Positions 23,477 to 31,766 are shown, counted from the first letter of the stretch. The stretch: DNA of 34,321 nucleotides from Bacteroidales bacterium (GCA_017614715.1 JAGABI010000007.1:1-34321), one strand, 5' to 3'. Made by a program: numbers and translations. Notes: generated by a model from the sequence alone, not told the origin.

Positions 23477-24511
23477 TTAAAAATTATTTAAAAGCGCTTT
23501 CAATTTTTCAATACTTTCTGCAGGCGTTGCCCAGCTGGTCACAAAGCGGACGGTAGAGCGATCCTTGCCGCGAGGGCCCCAATACTCAAATGTAACGTCC
23601 TTAGCCAGCCTATCTATCAAGTCATTAGGCAACTCGAAAAACTGTTGGTTGGTAGGGGAGTCTATGGCAGGTTTATATCCGCATGATTCAAAGGCTTCCC
23701 TTAACTCCATCGCCCGTGCAACACCATTGCGGCCACATTCCAAATAGAGACCGTCGGTGAACATGGTTTCAAACTGCAAGCCCAGCAACCTCCCTTTGGC
23801 CAGCAGGGCGCCGCTGCGCTTGATATAACTGAAAAAGTTAGGGACAAGGCTCTTGTTCTTGAGCACGACAGCCTCGCCAAACATGGTTCCGACCTTGGTG
23901 CCGCCTATATAGAACGCATCACAGCAGCGGAACAAATCTTTGATCGTCACATCGTTGCCTTTGGCCGCCAGGCCGTATCCTAAGCGGGCTCCATCTACAA
24001 ACAGTTTCAGGGAATAGCGCTTGCAGACGTTGGAGATTGCTTCCAGTTCTGCCTTTGAATATATGGTGCCGTATTCAGTAGGGAAGGCGATGTATACCAT
24101 AGCGGGTATGGACATGTGTTCCCACGTATCGTCTTTGAAAAAGTTCTCCAGGTACTGCTCAATCTGCGCCGCCGAGATCTTACCCTCCGTTGCAGGGAGT
24201 GTTATAACCTTGTGACCCGTCGCCTCAATCGCCCCGGCCTCATGCACATTTATATGGGCAGTATCAGCGGCAATGACGGCGTCGGAGCCGCGCAGCATGG
24301 CGCCTATCACCGTGGCGTTGCTCTGGGTCCCGCCGATAAGGAAGTGCACATCGGCAAAATGGCTTCCAACGGCATCCTGTATCAGCGCCACTGCTCGGCG
24401 GGTATAGGGATCCATTCCGTACCCGACGGTCTGCTCTAGATTGGTCTGCATCATGCGCTCCATAATCACGGGATGAGCGCCTTCCATGTAGTCTGAGTCA
24501 AATTGAAGCAT
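23477..24511 (-). CDS. ltaE: Low-specificity L-threonine aldolase
   Basis: A 344-residue PLP enzyme that splits threonine (and allo-threonine) into glycine and acetaldehyde. It opens MLQFDSDYMEGAHPVIMERM and carries GGTQSNATVIGAML, HINVHEAGAIEATGHKV (His stacking on PLP), the PLP aspartate in LFVDGARLGYGLAAKG (D173) and the Schiff-base lysine in FYIGGTKVGTMFGEA (K206). The family is the same PF01212 fold as the tryptophanase-like neighbour. Length is normal. It is transcribed toward the tryptophanase-like gene and is divergent from the GDPD gene at 24580, sharing a 68-base AT-rich spacer. Some enzymes of this group also act on beta-hydroxy amino acids other than threonine. Confidence 0.9.
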   Translation of the reverse strand: MLQFDSDYMEGAHPVIMERMMQTNLEQTVGYGMDPYTRRAVALIQDAVGSHFADVHFLIGGTQSNATVIGAMLRGSDAVIAADTAHINVHEAGAIEATGHKVITLPATEGKISAAQIEQYLENFFKDDTWEHMSIPAMVYIAFPTEYGTIYSKAELEAISNVCKRYSLKLFVDGARLGYGLAAKGNDVTIKDLFRCCDAFYIGGTKVGTMFGEAVVLKNKSLVPNFFSYIKRSGALLAKGRLLGLQFETMFTDGLYLECGRNGVARAMELREAFESCGYKPAIDSPTNQQFFELPNDLIDRLAKDVTFEYWGPRGKDRSTVRFVTSWATPAESIEKLKALLNNF

Positions 24512-24555
24512 GTGTTGAACAATTAAAAATCCAAGTCACTAATTTAATATTTTTT

Positions 24556-24563
24556 TAATTTTG
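24556..24563 (+). promoter_or_regulatory. Candidate -7 element for the GDPD pair
   Basis: TAATTTTG matches TAnnTTTG exactly, 16 bases before the ATG at 24580, within the AT-rich divergent spacer. Confidence 0.5.
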
Positions 24564-24579
24564 TGGAAATTATACCGCT

Positions 24580-25374
24580 ATGAAAAGAATCATCATTTTG
24601 TTTATGGCTTTAGCCGTAGTTGCCGCTTGCGGCCCCAAAGAACACAAGATTGCCATCGCAGCCCACCAGGGCTACTGGGATTGCGACGAGGCACAGCATA
24701 TCGGGAACTCCGTGGCCTCCCTTGCAAAGGCTCAGGAGGAGGGCTTCTGGGGCAGCGAGTTTGACGTCCACCTCACTGCTGACGACCAGTTGCTGGTATT
24801 CCATAACGAGGACATTTTTGGGATACATATACATCAGACCCCCCTGGACAGCCTCACCGCTATAACTTATCCTAACGGCGGACACCCGGCATCGCTGGAT
24901 GATTACCTTACACAGGCCGAGACTTGTTCCACCACCAAGCTTGTGTTTGAGCTCAAGCCTCACGAAGATCCCCAGCGGGAGCTCATCTTTGTTGACAAGG
25001 CCATCGAGGCGCTCAAAGCGCACAATCTTTATTCGCCCAAGCGGGTTATGTTCATATCGTTCAGCCTGAACATGTGCAAGCGCATCGCAGAGCTGTGTCC
25101 CGAGTTTGACAACCAGTATCTCGGATTTGATATTGACCCGGATGAATTGTTTGAGATGGGGATCAATGGCGTAGATTACCACTTCAGCGCGTTTTACCAG
25201 CACCCCGAGTGGATAGAGCACGCCCGCAACCATGGCATGAGCCTGAACATCTGGACTGTGGACAATCCTGAAGATATCCAGAAGGTGATTGACATGAATC
25301 CCGACTGCATTACCACCAACGTTCCGTTGCTGGTGCGCGAAATGCTGGGTGAACGTGAATTGAAACAGAAATAA
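24580..25374 (+). CDS. GDPD-family lipoprotein, copy 1, with altered catalytic motif
   Basis: A 264-residue lipoprotein (signal peptide ending VAAC, Cys17) of the glycerophosphodiester phosphodiesterase family, a TIM barrel. The family motif is HR(Xn)ExD(Xm)H. Here the first element is His29-Gln30 (HQG), the usual ENS-type ligand segment is GNS (42-44), while E60-x-D62 (GSEFDVHLT) and His75 (FHN) remain. C-terminal barrel strands DYHFSAFYQHPEWI and GMSLNIWTVDNPEDIQ are normal. The loss of the phosphate-binding Arg and of the Glu before Asn-Ser casts doubt on standard activity. It is the first of two tandem paralogues, 9 bases before copy 2, and clearly arose by duplication because their N-terminal regions are nearly the same. 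Confidence 0.87.
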   Translation: MKRIIILFMALAVVAACGPKEHKIAIAAHQGYWDCDEAQHIGNSVASLAKAQEEGFWGSEFDVHLTADDQLLVFHNEDIFGIHIHQTPLDSLTAITYPNGGHPASLDDYLTQAETCSTTKLVFELKPHEDPQRELIFVDKAIEALKAHNLYSPKRVMFISFSLNMCKRIAELCPEFDNQYLGFDIDPDELFEMGINGVDYHFSAFYQHPEWIEHARNHGMSLNIWTVDNPEDIQKVIDMNPDCITTNVPLLVREMLGERELKQK

Positions 25375-25383
25375 GTATATACC

Positions 25384-26187
25384 ATGAAAAAGACTCTATT
25401 TCTTTCTTTGATGGTTGCGGCCGCACTGTTTACCGGCTGCAAAGCTAAAGAGCATAAGATTGCCATCGCAGCCCACCGCGGTTTCTGGAACTGCGAAGAG
25501 GCCGGCTATATGGAGAATTCCATAGCTTCGCTGGCCCAGGCCCAGGCTAACGGTTTCTGGGGCAGTGAGTGTGACGTACACATCACCGGCGACGACAAGT
25601 TGCTTGTAAACCACAATGACGACCTTGGCGGTTTCAATATCCACGACACTCCGATTGACACTTTCCTGGTCATGGTGCATAAGAACGGAGAGCACCCGGC
25701 CACTGCAGAACAATATATCGAGCAGGCTTCCAAAGGCAAGACCATGCTGGTGTATGAAATCAAGCCCAATCCCTCCAAAGAGAAGGAGGATTTACTGGTG
25801 GACAAGACCATAGAGGCGCTCAAACAATACGATATGTTTGACCCCTCAAAGGTGATGTTCATCTCGTTCAGCATGAATATCTGCAAGCGGATCGCAGAGA
25901 AATGCCCCGGCTTCACCAATCAGTTCCTCCAGGGCGTCGGCGGCGATGATCTCGGACCCGACGAGGTGCTTGCCGAAGGCGTCAACGGTATCGACTACGA
26001 TTTTGACCTGTTTTACGAGCATCCCGAATGGGTTACACGTGCCCATGAACTGGGAATGAGCGTAAACGCATGGACCGTGAACGCGGCAGAAGACATCCAG
26101 AAGATGATTGACCTGGGCGTTGACTGCATCACCACCAACGACCCGCTGCTTGCCCGCGAACTTCTTGGCGACAAGGAGCTGAAATAG
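25384..26187 (+). CDS. GDPD-family lipoprotein, copy 2, canonical motif
   Basis: A 267-residue lipoprotein (signal peptide ending FTGC, Cys19) of the glycerophosphodiester phosphodiesterase family, which hydrolyses glycerophosphodiesters to glycerol 3-phosphate and an alcohol. The motif is intact: His31-Arg32 (AHRGFW), E44-N45-S46, E62-x-D64 (GSECDVHIT) and His77 (NHN). The barrel ends with DYDFDLFYEHPEWV and GMSVNAWTVNAAEDIQ and ITTNDPLL. It follows copy 1 by 9 bases, almost certainly in one transcript. Likely location is the periplasm or outer membrane, where it could scavenge phospholipid head groups. It converges on gntP with 4 bases between stops. Confidence 0.9.
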   Translation: MKKTLFLSLMVAAALFTGCKAKEHKIAIAAHRGFWNCEEAGYMENSIASLAQAQANGFWGSECDVHITGDDKLLVNHNDDLGGFNIHDTPIDTFLVMVHKNGEHPATAEQYIEQASKGKTMLVYEIKPNPSKEKEDLLVDKTIEALKQYDMFDPSKVMFISFSMNICKRIAEKCPGFTNQFLQGVGGDDLGPDEVLAEGVNGIDYDFDLFYEHPEWVTRAHELGMSVNAWTVNAAEDIQKMIDLGVDCITTNDPLLARELLGDKELK

Positions 26188-26191
26188 TTTG

Positions 26192-27442
26192 TCAGAAGAT
26201 ATGCTGGGCCAGAAAGCTCAGCAGGGCCAGAGACAGACCCACTAAAGATTCATAGGGAATCAGTTTCATCCGTTCCGCCACGCTCATACCGACACAGCCG
26301 CCGGTAGCGTTGAAGAACGATCCGTGAGGGAGATGGTCCAGCACGGTTGCGCCGGCGTTTACCATGGCTGCGGCAGCGACAGGCTGTACTCCCGTCCCCA
26401 GGATAGCATCTGAGAACGATGCAGAGGCGATGGTGGCACCTGCAGTGGTGGAGGCCGTGGCTGCGCACATCAATATACCGGCAATGGGGGCCAGCAGTTC
26501 TCCGCCGCCGCTCCATCCGCCTAATGTATCAACTATCACCGAGGTGATTGAGGAGGCTTTTATTATCCCGGCAATTGCGCCGGTTCCAACCAAAAGTACT
26601 GCAACAGATGACATCTTTTCCAGACCGCACTGAAGGCTTTTAAGGGTGAGATTCCACCTGCGGGTGGTAAGCAACCCGAACAGGCCGCCGGCTGGCAGGG
26701 CAACCATGGGATCTATGGTAATGCCGAAAAGTGGCCTGAGCGCGAGAAGAAGAACTGTAAGCAGAGGCCCTGCAATGCTACCCCAGAACGAGGGGAGGGG
26801 ATTGTCACCGGCATCCGACTCTGCCATATCAGATACCATGGCCTTTCCCTTAGGCATAAGTGGAATCACCAGCCATACAGTCACAGCCAACCCTATAATG
26901 GCCGGCAACAGGTTTGCCAGCATTACACTCTGCAAGGGGACTCCGAAGTTTTCCGCAGCGATAATCGTATTGGGGTTGGGGGAGATTATGTTACCGCACT
27001 TCCCGCCACCAATCATAGCTATCATCAGATTTGGCAGCGGGGCGCCCACGCGGCAGCCAATCATAATGGCAATCGGGGCAATCGTGATAACCGCCACATC
27101 AATAAAGACACCGGTTGCACAGAGCAGCATAGACGCCAGCGCCAGTGCCAGATACACCTGTCGCGCTCCGAGCCGCTTAACAATGGTTGCCGCTATAGAT
27201 TCTGCGGCACCGGTGACCACCAACATCCCGGAGAGGACCCCGGCGGCAAGGATACGCACAATGGCAGGAACGATATCCTTTACTCCGGAAATCATTTCGC
27301 TTACAGTGCGGACCATGCCCCATCCTGCAAGCAGGCCGCCGGCAAGCGCCCCCAGAAACAGGGCGAATACCGGCGGTATCTTGCGGATGATCAAGACAAT
27401 GGCCAGCGCCAGTCCAATTATGGCTGCGATTGCGCTGTTCAC
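26192..27442 (-). CDS. GntP-family gluconate/organic acid:H+ symporter
   Basis: A 416-residue inner-membrane protein with twelve or so hydrophobic segments of the GntP family. Diagnostic parts: LALAIVLIIRKIPPVFALFLGALAGG at the N terminus, VVTGAAESIAATIVKRLGARQ, FIDVAVITIAPIA, GGGKCGNIISPNPNTIIAAENFGVP, GTGAIAGIIKASSITSVIV, ASTTAGATIASASF and VLDHLPHGSFFNATGG. Family members import gluconate, fructuronate, idonate, D-glycerate or related acids; the substrate cannot be chosen from sequence. It is downstream of a small DUF937-like gene (3-base gap) and the CDF gene, so it may be the last gene of that run. Confidence 0.92.
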   Translation of the reverse strand: MNSAIAAIIGLALAIVLIIRKIPPVFALFLGALAGGLLAGWGMVRTVSEMISGVKDIVPAIVRILAAGVLSGMLVVTGAAESIAATIVKRLGARQVYLALALASMLLCATGVFIDVAVITIAPIAIMIGCRVGAPLPNLMIAMIGGGKCGNIISPNPNTIIAAENFGVPLQSVMLANLLPAIIGLAVTVWLVIPLMPKGKAMVSDMAESDAGDNPLPSFWGSIAGPLLTVLLLALRPLFGITIDPMVALPAGGLFGLLTTRRWNLTLKSLQCGLEKMSSVAVLLVGTGAIAGIIKASSITSVIVDTLGGWSGGGELLAPIAGILMCAATASTTAGATIASASFSDAILGTGVQPVAAAAMVNAGATVLDHLPHGSFFNATGGCVGMSVAERMKLIPYESLVGLSLALLSFLAQHIF

Positions 27443-27445
27443 TGC

Positions 27446-27898
27446 TTATTTTTTCAAAAAGCTCCCGAGAATACTGGTTGCTGCACCCAGCAGGCTGCTG
27501 CCCTTGCCACCCTTGAGGGTGATCAGAATGTCGTTCAAGTCCACATCGCCGTCACCATCCTGGTCTTTGATGATGTTGGAGAGGCCACCAAAAATCTGCG
27601 GAATCAAGCCGGAAAGGCTGCTGTTAAGCACGGAACCCAGGTTGAGCTTGCTGAGGATGTTGTTGGTAAACAATTTGCCGGCAAGCGCAGTAATAGGGCT
27701 TGAAGCCGCACTTGACTGACCCGTAAGCAAGCTCTTAATCTGGTCCAGACCGCCAGCTTTTGTAGCGGTTTGGGTGAGACTCCCAAGGATGGACTCTGAA
27801 AGACCGTTTAACACTGTGTTTTGTACGTTTGCAGGGATTTGAACATTGCCTGCTGCAGCCTTTACCTGCTGCAAAATGAGATCACTGATGTTTGCCAT
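27446..27898 (-). CDS. Small DUF937-like protein with an EF-hand-type calcium loop
   Basis: A 150-residue protein without signal peptide or membrane segment. Residues 1-110 are helical with repeated small hydrophobic motifs (VLNGLSESILGSL, PITALAGKLFTNNIL, LNSSLSGLIPQIFGGLSNIIK), in the style of DUF937/YidB-like proteins. Residues 112-123 are D-x-D-x-D-x-D-x-D-x-N-D, a textbook EF-hand loop with oxygen ligands at positions 1, 3, 5, 7, 9 and 12 and Val at position 8. A C-terminal helix LLGAATSILGSFLKK follows. I chose the ATG at 27898 because the longer frame crosses into the CDF coding end. It starts 7 bases after the CDF gene ends and lies 3 bases before gntP. Function unknown. Confidence 0.8.
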   Translation of the reverse strand: MANISDLILQQVKAAAGNVQIPANVQNTVLNGLSESILGSLTQTATKAGGLDQIKSLLTGQSSAASSPITALAGKLFTNNILSKLNLGSVLNSSLSGLIPQIFGGLSNIIKDQDGDGDVDLNDILITLKGGKGSSLLGAATSILGSFLKK

Positions 27899-27905
27899 AA
27901 TGTAA

Positions 27906-28814
27906 TTATTTAGTAGGTTGATTCTTGATTGGTTCCATATGAATATTGACAATTGAGTCTTTGCCGAACCGCTCCCTGATGCGTGTCTCTATCTCAGTTG
28001 CGCGGTGATGGGCATCTTCCAGCGGTATGTTGCCGTCCATCCTCACGTGGATATCTACCGCAACCCGGTTGTTAATTTTACGAGTGCGTAAATTGTGGGG
28101 CTCACTGACATCTGGGAAAGATGAAATAACATTCAATATTTCATTCTCTGCTTCGTCACTCAAGGAGTGCTCGGTAAGTTCGTCCACACTCTCCTTGAGC
28201 AGGTCCCAGGCCACTTTGAACAACATTGCCCCCACCACGATGGATGCCAGGGGGTCGAGAACGGTCCAGCGGTCACCAAAGGCAATCGCACCTCCAATAC
28301 CTATGGCCGCCCCGATAGAAGAGAGGGCGTCGCTGCGGTGATGCCAGGCATTAGCAATAACGGCTGCCGAGTCCAGATTCCTTCCTTGCGAAATAGTGTA
28401 CCTGTAAATCAGTTCTTTGACAACAATGGAAATAAGCGCCGCCCAGAGCGCCAGCTTGCCCGGGGCGGCAATGTCCTCCCCGGAGAGCCAGTGGGAAAAC
28501 TTTACTGCACCGGAGACTATAATGCCTATTGCCACCGCTGCCAGGCCAAGGCCAATCAGCAGGGTTGCCAGCGTCTCGTACTTGCCGTGGCCATAATCGT
28601 GTGAAGCGTCCTGCGGCTTGGAACTGATTTTGACAAAGACCAGAACGATTATGTCGGTGATAAAGTCAGACAAAGAGTGGAAAGCATCTGCAATCATAGC
28701 GGCGCTATGGCCCACAAACCCGGCGACAAACTTGAACACCATCAACAAGAAGTTCGCAGCGCTCCCCGCCAGGGTCACGCGGAATATCTTCTTTTCACGG
28801 GTGCCGTTCTCCAT
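27906..28814 (-). CDS. Cation diffusion facilitator, zinc-type
   Basis: A 302-residue inner-membrane metal exporter with six predicted membrane helices in residues about 10-210 and a C-terminal cytosolic ferredoxin-like domain (about 215-300) with VSEPHNLRTRKINNRVAVDIHVRMDGN and a His-containing strand IVNIHMEP. The two metal-site motifs are both HxxxD: H46-SLS-D50 in the second helix and H158-HRS-D162 in the fifth, the pattern associated with zinc rather than iron or manganese. KPQDASHDYGHGKYETLA is the usual loop. It would export Zn2+ (perhaps Cd2+) in exchange for protons. It is first in a run with the EF-hand protein and gntP, divergent from the phosphoesterase gene. Confidence 0.93.
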   Translation of the reverse strand: MENGTREKKIFRVTLAGSAANFLLMVFKFVAGFVGHSAAMIADAFHSLSDFITDIIVLVFVKISSKPQDASHDYGHGKYETLATLLIGLGLAAVAIGIIVSGAVKFSHWLSGEDIAAPGKLALWAALISIVVKELIYRYTISQGRNLDSAAVIANAWHHRSDALSSIGAAIGIGGAIAFGDRWTVLDPLASIVVGAMLFKVAWDLLKESVDELTEHSLSDEAENEILNVISSFPDVSEPHNLRTRKINNRVAVDIHVRMDGNIPLEDAHHRATEIETRIRERFGKDSIVNIHMEPIKNQPTK

Positions 28815-28836
28815 ATTACCTTTGCCTATTATTATG

Positions 28837-28844
28837 CTAAAGTA
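28837..28844 (-). promoter_or_regulatory. Candidate -7 element for the CDF operon
   Basis: The minus strand reads TACTTTAG, one base from TAnnTTTG, 22 bases before the ATG at 28814. Confidence 0.45.
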
Positions 28845-28857
28845 ACAATTTTTTGGT

Positions 28858-28865
28858 TAATTTAG
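28858..28865 (+). promoter_or_regulatory. Candidate -7 element for the phosphoesterase gene
   Basis: TAATTTAG is one base from TAnnTTTG, 18 bases before the ATG at 28884 and back to back with the divergent CDF promoter, separated by 13 bases. Confidence 0.4.
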
Positions 28866-28883
28866 CCGACAAATAAATGCGAA

Positions 28884-29939
28884 ATGATGAACGTTAAAAG
28901 AATTATGATTTCTGCGGCGATCCTGGTTGCCGCGACTTTTGCGGGCACGGCCCAGCCTGCGCACTGCAAGAAGAATTGTGAGGTAAGAATTGCAAAAGAA
29001 CTCAAATACAGGCCCGACGGGAAGTTCAAGATACTCCAGTTTGCCGACACACATTATATCAAAGGGGATTCCCGTGCGGAACGCGCTTTGAAAAACGTTA
29101 TCGAGATGCTGGACACAGAGAAGCCGGACTTTGTGATTTTCACCGGCGACGTTATCTTTTGCGATCCTGCCGAACCATCTGCCCGCGAGATACTCCAGCC
29201 GCTGGTGGAGCGGGGGATACCCTTTGCCGTGGCATTGGGCAACCACGACAGTGATTTTGATTTGTCCCGTTCAGATATTTTCAAAGTGTACCGCTCGGTA
29301 CAAGGCAATGTAAACACACCGGATGACCTGGGGCTTCATGGCTGTTCCAACGATATCCTGACCCTTTCCGATGACAACGGCGTGGACAGGATATTCTACC
29401 TGTTTGACAGCGGCAACCGCGACAATATCGATGGATATGGCAGCTGGGGATATGTCCATTCTGACCAGATTGAGTGGTACAAGAGGGCGAGCCGCTATTT
29501 CACAGAGAAAAACGGCGGCAAACCGGTCCCTTCCATAGTTTTCCAGCATATCCCGGTGCCTGAATATAACCAGGCAATGAGGGATAAAGGGGACAAGGCC
29601 CGCTTCATGAGGGGCAATCTTGGAGAAGAACCCTGCTCGCCAATTTTCAATTCAGGCCAGTATGTTGCTATGCGGGAGATGGGTGACGTACAGGCAATGG
29701 TCGCCGGACATGACCACAACAACGACTTTGTGCTTATGTGGCAGCACTTCTTCTTTATTTACGGCCGTTACAGCGGAGGCGACACTGTTTACAACGACCT
29801 TTATCCCAGCGGAGCCAGGGTATTCGAATTCACCGCCCATGACGATGGTTTCCGTACCTGGGTACGGGTTTCGGGCGGCGCAATAGAGCAGGAGATGTAT
29901 CTGTTCCCCGGAATGAAGAGCCTCTCAGACAAGCGGTAG
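28884..29939 (+). CDS. Exported calcineurin-like metallophosphoesterase
   Basis: A 351-residue protein with a Sec signal peptide (MMNVKRIMISAAILVAATFAGTAQ) and a metallophosphoesterase domain with all family motifs in order: DTH (FKILQFADTHY), GDV (FVIFTGDVIF), GNHD (VALGNHDSDF), a single H (IVFQHIPVPEY) and GHDHN (VAGHDHNNDF). These bind two metals. The arrangement, with the long insert between GNHD and the next H, resembles Dcr2-like or PhoD-related extracytoplasmic phosphoesterases of Bacteroidota. The substrate (phosphoester or phosphonucleotide) is unknown. A second ATG directly follows the first at 28887. It converges on the DASS gene. Confidence 0.9.
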   Translation: MMNVKRIMISAAILVAATFAGTAQPAHCKKNCEVRIAKELKYRPDGKFKILQFADTHYIKGDSRAERALKNVIEMLDTEKPDFVIFTGDVIFCDPAEPSAREILQPLVERGIPFAVALGNHDSDFDLSRSDIFKVYRSVQGNVNTPDDLGLHGCSNDILTLSDDNGVDRIFYLFDSGNRDNIDGYGSWGYVHSDQIEWYKRASRYFTEKNGGKPVPSIVFQHIPVPEYNQAMRDKGDKARFMRGNLGEEPCSPIFNSGQYVAMREMGDVQAMVAGHDHNNDFVLMWQHFFFIYGRYSGGDTVYNDLYPSGARVFEFTAHDDGFRTWVRVSGGAIEQEMYLFPGMKSLSDKR

Positions 29940-29965
29940 CAGTAACGCACCTCGCTGGAGGCTCT
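29917..29965. repeat. Long-loop inverted repeat between convergent genes
   Basis: AGAGCCTC (29917-29924) and GAGGCTCT (29958-29965) are perfect 8-base complements separated by 33 bases, covering the end of the phosphoesterase gene and the gap to the DASS gene. There is no T run, so a bidirectional terminator is only possible, not shown. Confidence 0.3.
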
Positions 29966-29973
29966 CATTGATA

Positions 29974-31422
29974 TCACGCAAACGGGAAGAACCTGGTAAG
30001 CCAGAAGAATCCCAGCACAGCTCCTACGACACCTACAATGATGCCGACTTTAGCCATCTCACTTGTCTTGACCAGGCCGGTGGAGGCAGCGATTGCGTTA
30101 GGCGGTGTGGAGATAGGGAAGACCATGGCAAGTGATGCACACATTGCAATCATAGTGATTAACGCCTGAGTTCCGCCCATTGCGGCAAAAGAGGCGTTGT
30201 TGGCTGCCGTGGGGCTGGACATACCTTTAGCCACCACAACCAGGATAGGTATAAGCAGGGCAGCGGTAGCAGAGTTGCTGATAAAGTTAGAGAGCAGGTA
30301 GCAAACCAGGCCGGCAAAGAAGAATATAGACAATACGCGCATCGAACCGAAGGGGATGGAATCAATCATTGTCTTGTCAAGGCCGGTTCCCTCCATAGCG
30401 GTTCCAAGTGCAAAACCTCCGGCCACCAACCATAGCACTGTCCAGTTTATCTCCTTTATATCGTCTTTAGTAAAGATTCCCGTTATCGTAAGCACCACCA
30501 GCGGAATCAGCGCCACTATGTTTGAATTGATGCCTGTCAGGCTCTCCGTAACCCACAGCAATATAGTACCGAAAAGGGTTATCCAAACCACATAGGTTCT
30601 CCAATCCACAGGGCGCGTATTATCAGGGATTTCCAGCACCAGCTTCTTGGCCTTGAAGGGGAAGAAGAACTGCAGCAGCACCCAGGTCACCAGAACCATA
30701 ATCAACACGTAAGGAATCATCCTGACCGACCACTGCATAAAGGTGACATCGTATCCCGCCTCTGAGATAAAGCGGACAGCTGTCGCATTGGGGGGAGTGC
30801 CGATCGGCGTGCCTATACCGCCAATGTTGGCGGCAATCGGGATAGCCAGGGCAAGTCCCACCTTGCCCTTGTCGTCGTTTGGCAGGGCAGAAAGCACCGG
30901 TGCCAGGAATGCGAGCATCATGGCAGCCGTGGCGGTGTTTGACATAAACATGGAGAATACTGATATTACCACCAGAAAGCCCAGCAGCACCATCCTGGGG
31001 TTAGTCCCGAAGGGCTTGAGCAGGGCGCGGGCCAAAGTGTGGTCCAGGCCATATTTTGCCACAACGATGGCCAGCACGAAACCGCCCAGGAAGAGCATAA
31101 TTATCGGGTCGGCGAACGACGCCATCAGCAACTTGTAATCTACCAGCGTACCGAACTTTGGATCGCACAAGAAACCGATACCCTTGTTTGAGACGGTCAG
31201 AAGGGATAACACTATCACCAGCAGCGACGTTATCCAGTTTGGGATAATTTCAAACATCCACATCAGCGCCGCAAAAACAAATATGGCAATCACACGCTGC
31301 TGGACAACAGTAAGCTCCTGAATCCCGAAAAACTCAGTCGGAACCAGCCAGAGGAACAGCGTAACCGCCAGTACTACAGGAAGCAGAATAAACAACCTGA
31401 CATTGAATCCATTCTTGCCCAT
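29974..31422 (-). CDS. DASS/SLC13-family sodium:dicarboxylate symporter
   Basis: A 482-residue inner-membrane transporter with about eleven to twelve hydrophobic segments, of the divalent anion:sodium symporter family. Both Ser-Asn-Thr type substrate motifs are present: MSNTATAAMM and ISNSATAALL. Others: the entry MWMFEIIPNWITSLLVIVL, GGIGTPIGTPPNA, WLVAGGFALGTAMEGTGLDK and MVFPISTPPNAIAAST. Substrates in the family are succinate, fumarate, malate, citrate or sulfate; the GTPPN loops suggest di- or tricarboxylates. Its ATG overlaps the stop of the small upstream lipoprotein by one base (TAATG), so translation is probably coupled. Confidence 0.92.
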   Translation of the reverse strand: MGKNGFNVRLFILLPVVLAVTLFLWLVPTEFFGIQELTVVQQRVIAIFVFAALMWMFEIIPNWITSLLVIVLSLLTVSNKGIGFLCDPKFGTLVDYKLLMASFADPIIMLFLGGFVLAIVVAKYGLDHTLARALLKPFGTNPRMVLLGFLVVISVFSMFMSNTATAAMMLAFLAPVLSALPNDDKGKVGLALAIPIAANIGGIGTPIGTPPNATAVRFISEAGYDVTFMQWSVRMIPYVLIMVLVTWVLLQFFFPFKAKKLVLEIPDNTRPVDWRTYVVWITLFGTILLWVTESLTGINSNIVALIPLVVLTITGIFTKDDIKEINWTVLWLVAGGFALGTAMEGTGLDKTMIDSIPFGSMRVLSIFFFAGLVCYLLSNFISNSATAALLIPILVVVAKGMSSPTAANNASFAAMGGTQALITMIAMCASLAMVFPISTPPNAIAASTGLVKTSEMAKVGIIVGVVGAVLGFFWLTRFFPFA

Positions 31423-31766
31423 TAGTAAACGTAGCTTTTAAGGGTTTTCTCAGGGGCGGAGCCTTTGCTTACCGTAAGAACGATGGTAAAATGAGACTTT
31501 TCGTCCGGCTTGGTTCTTTCATATACCTTGTCGCAAATACTGATAGCCTTTGAGTCATTACGCTTGTACATTCCGTTATTGTATGTGAGCCCGGCCTGCA
31601 ATTCAGAGGTCATCTGCGAGCAGATAATAGGGCAATTGAAACCGGAAAAGGTGCCGGAAGGGTTCACCGTATAAAAAACCCACTCATCAGACTCGGCCTT
31701 TTGACATGAAGAGAGAGCTCCTGCGCAGCAAAGCGCAATCGTCAGCATAATCAAGATCTTTTTCAT
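31422..31766 (-). CDS. Small lipoprotein coupled to the DASS transporter
   Basis: A 114-residue lipoprotein (MKKILIMLTIALCCAGALSSC, lipobox LSSC at about residue 21). The mature part EWVFYTVNPSGTFSGFNCPIIC, then KRNDSKAISICDKVYERTK, contains further cysteines that could form disulfides. I do not recognise a family. The ATG at 31766 gives the proper signal peptide; the reading frame is open upstream but would add an unlikely leader. The stop overlaps the DASS start by one base, so the two are co-translated and the lipoprotein may assist the transporter or capture its substrate; that is inference. Confidence 0.75.
   Translation of the reverse strand: MKKILIMLTIALCCAGALSSCQKAESDEWVFYTVNPSGTFSGFNCPIICSQMTSELQAGLTYNNGMYKRNDSKAISICDKVYERTKPDEKSHFTIVLTVSKGSAPEKTLKSYVY

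Noticed and set aside
26646-27719. Plus-strand open frame of 357 codons opposite gntP and the EF-hand protein
   Set aside because: GntP signatures on the minus strand are unmistakable; the plus-strand product is low-complexity Ala/Pro/Ile.
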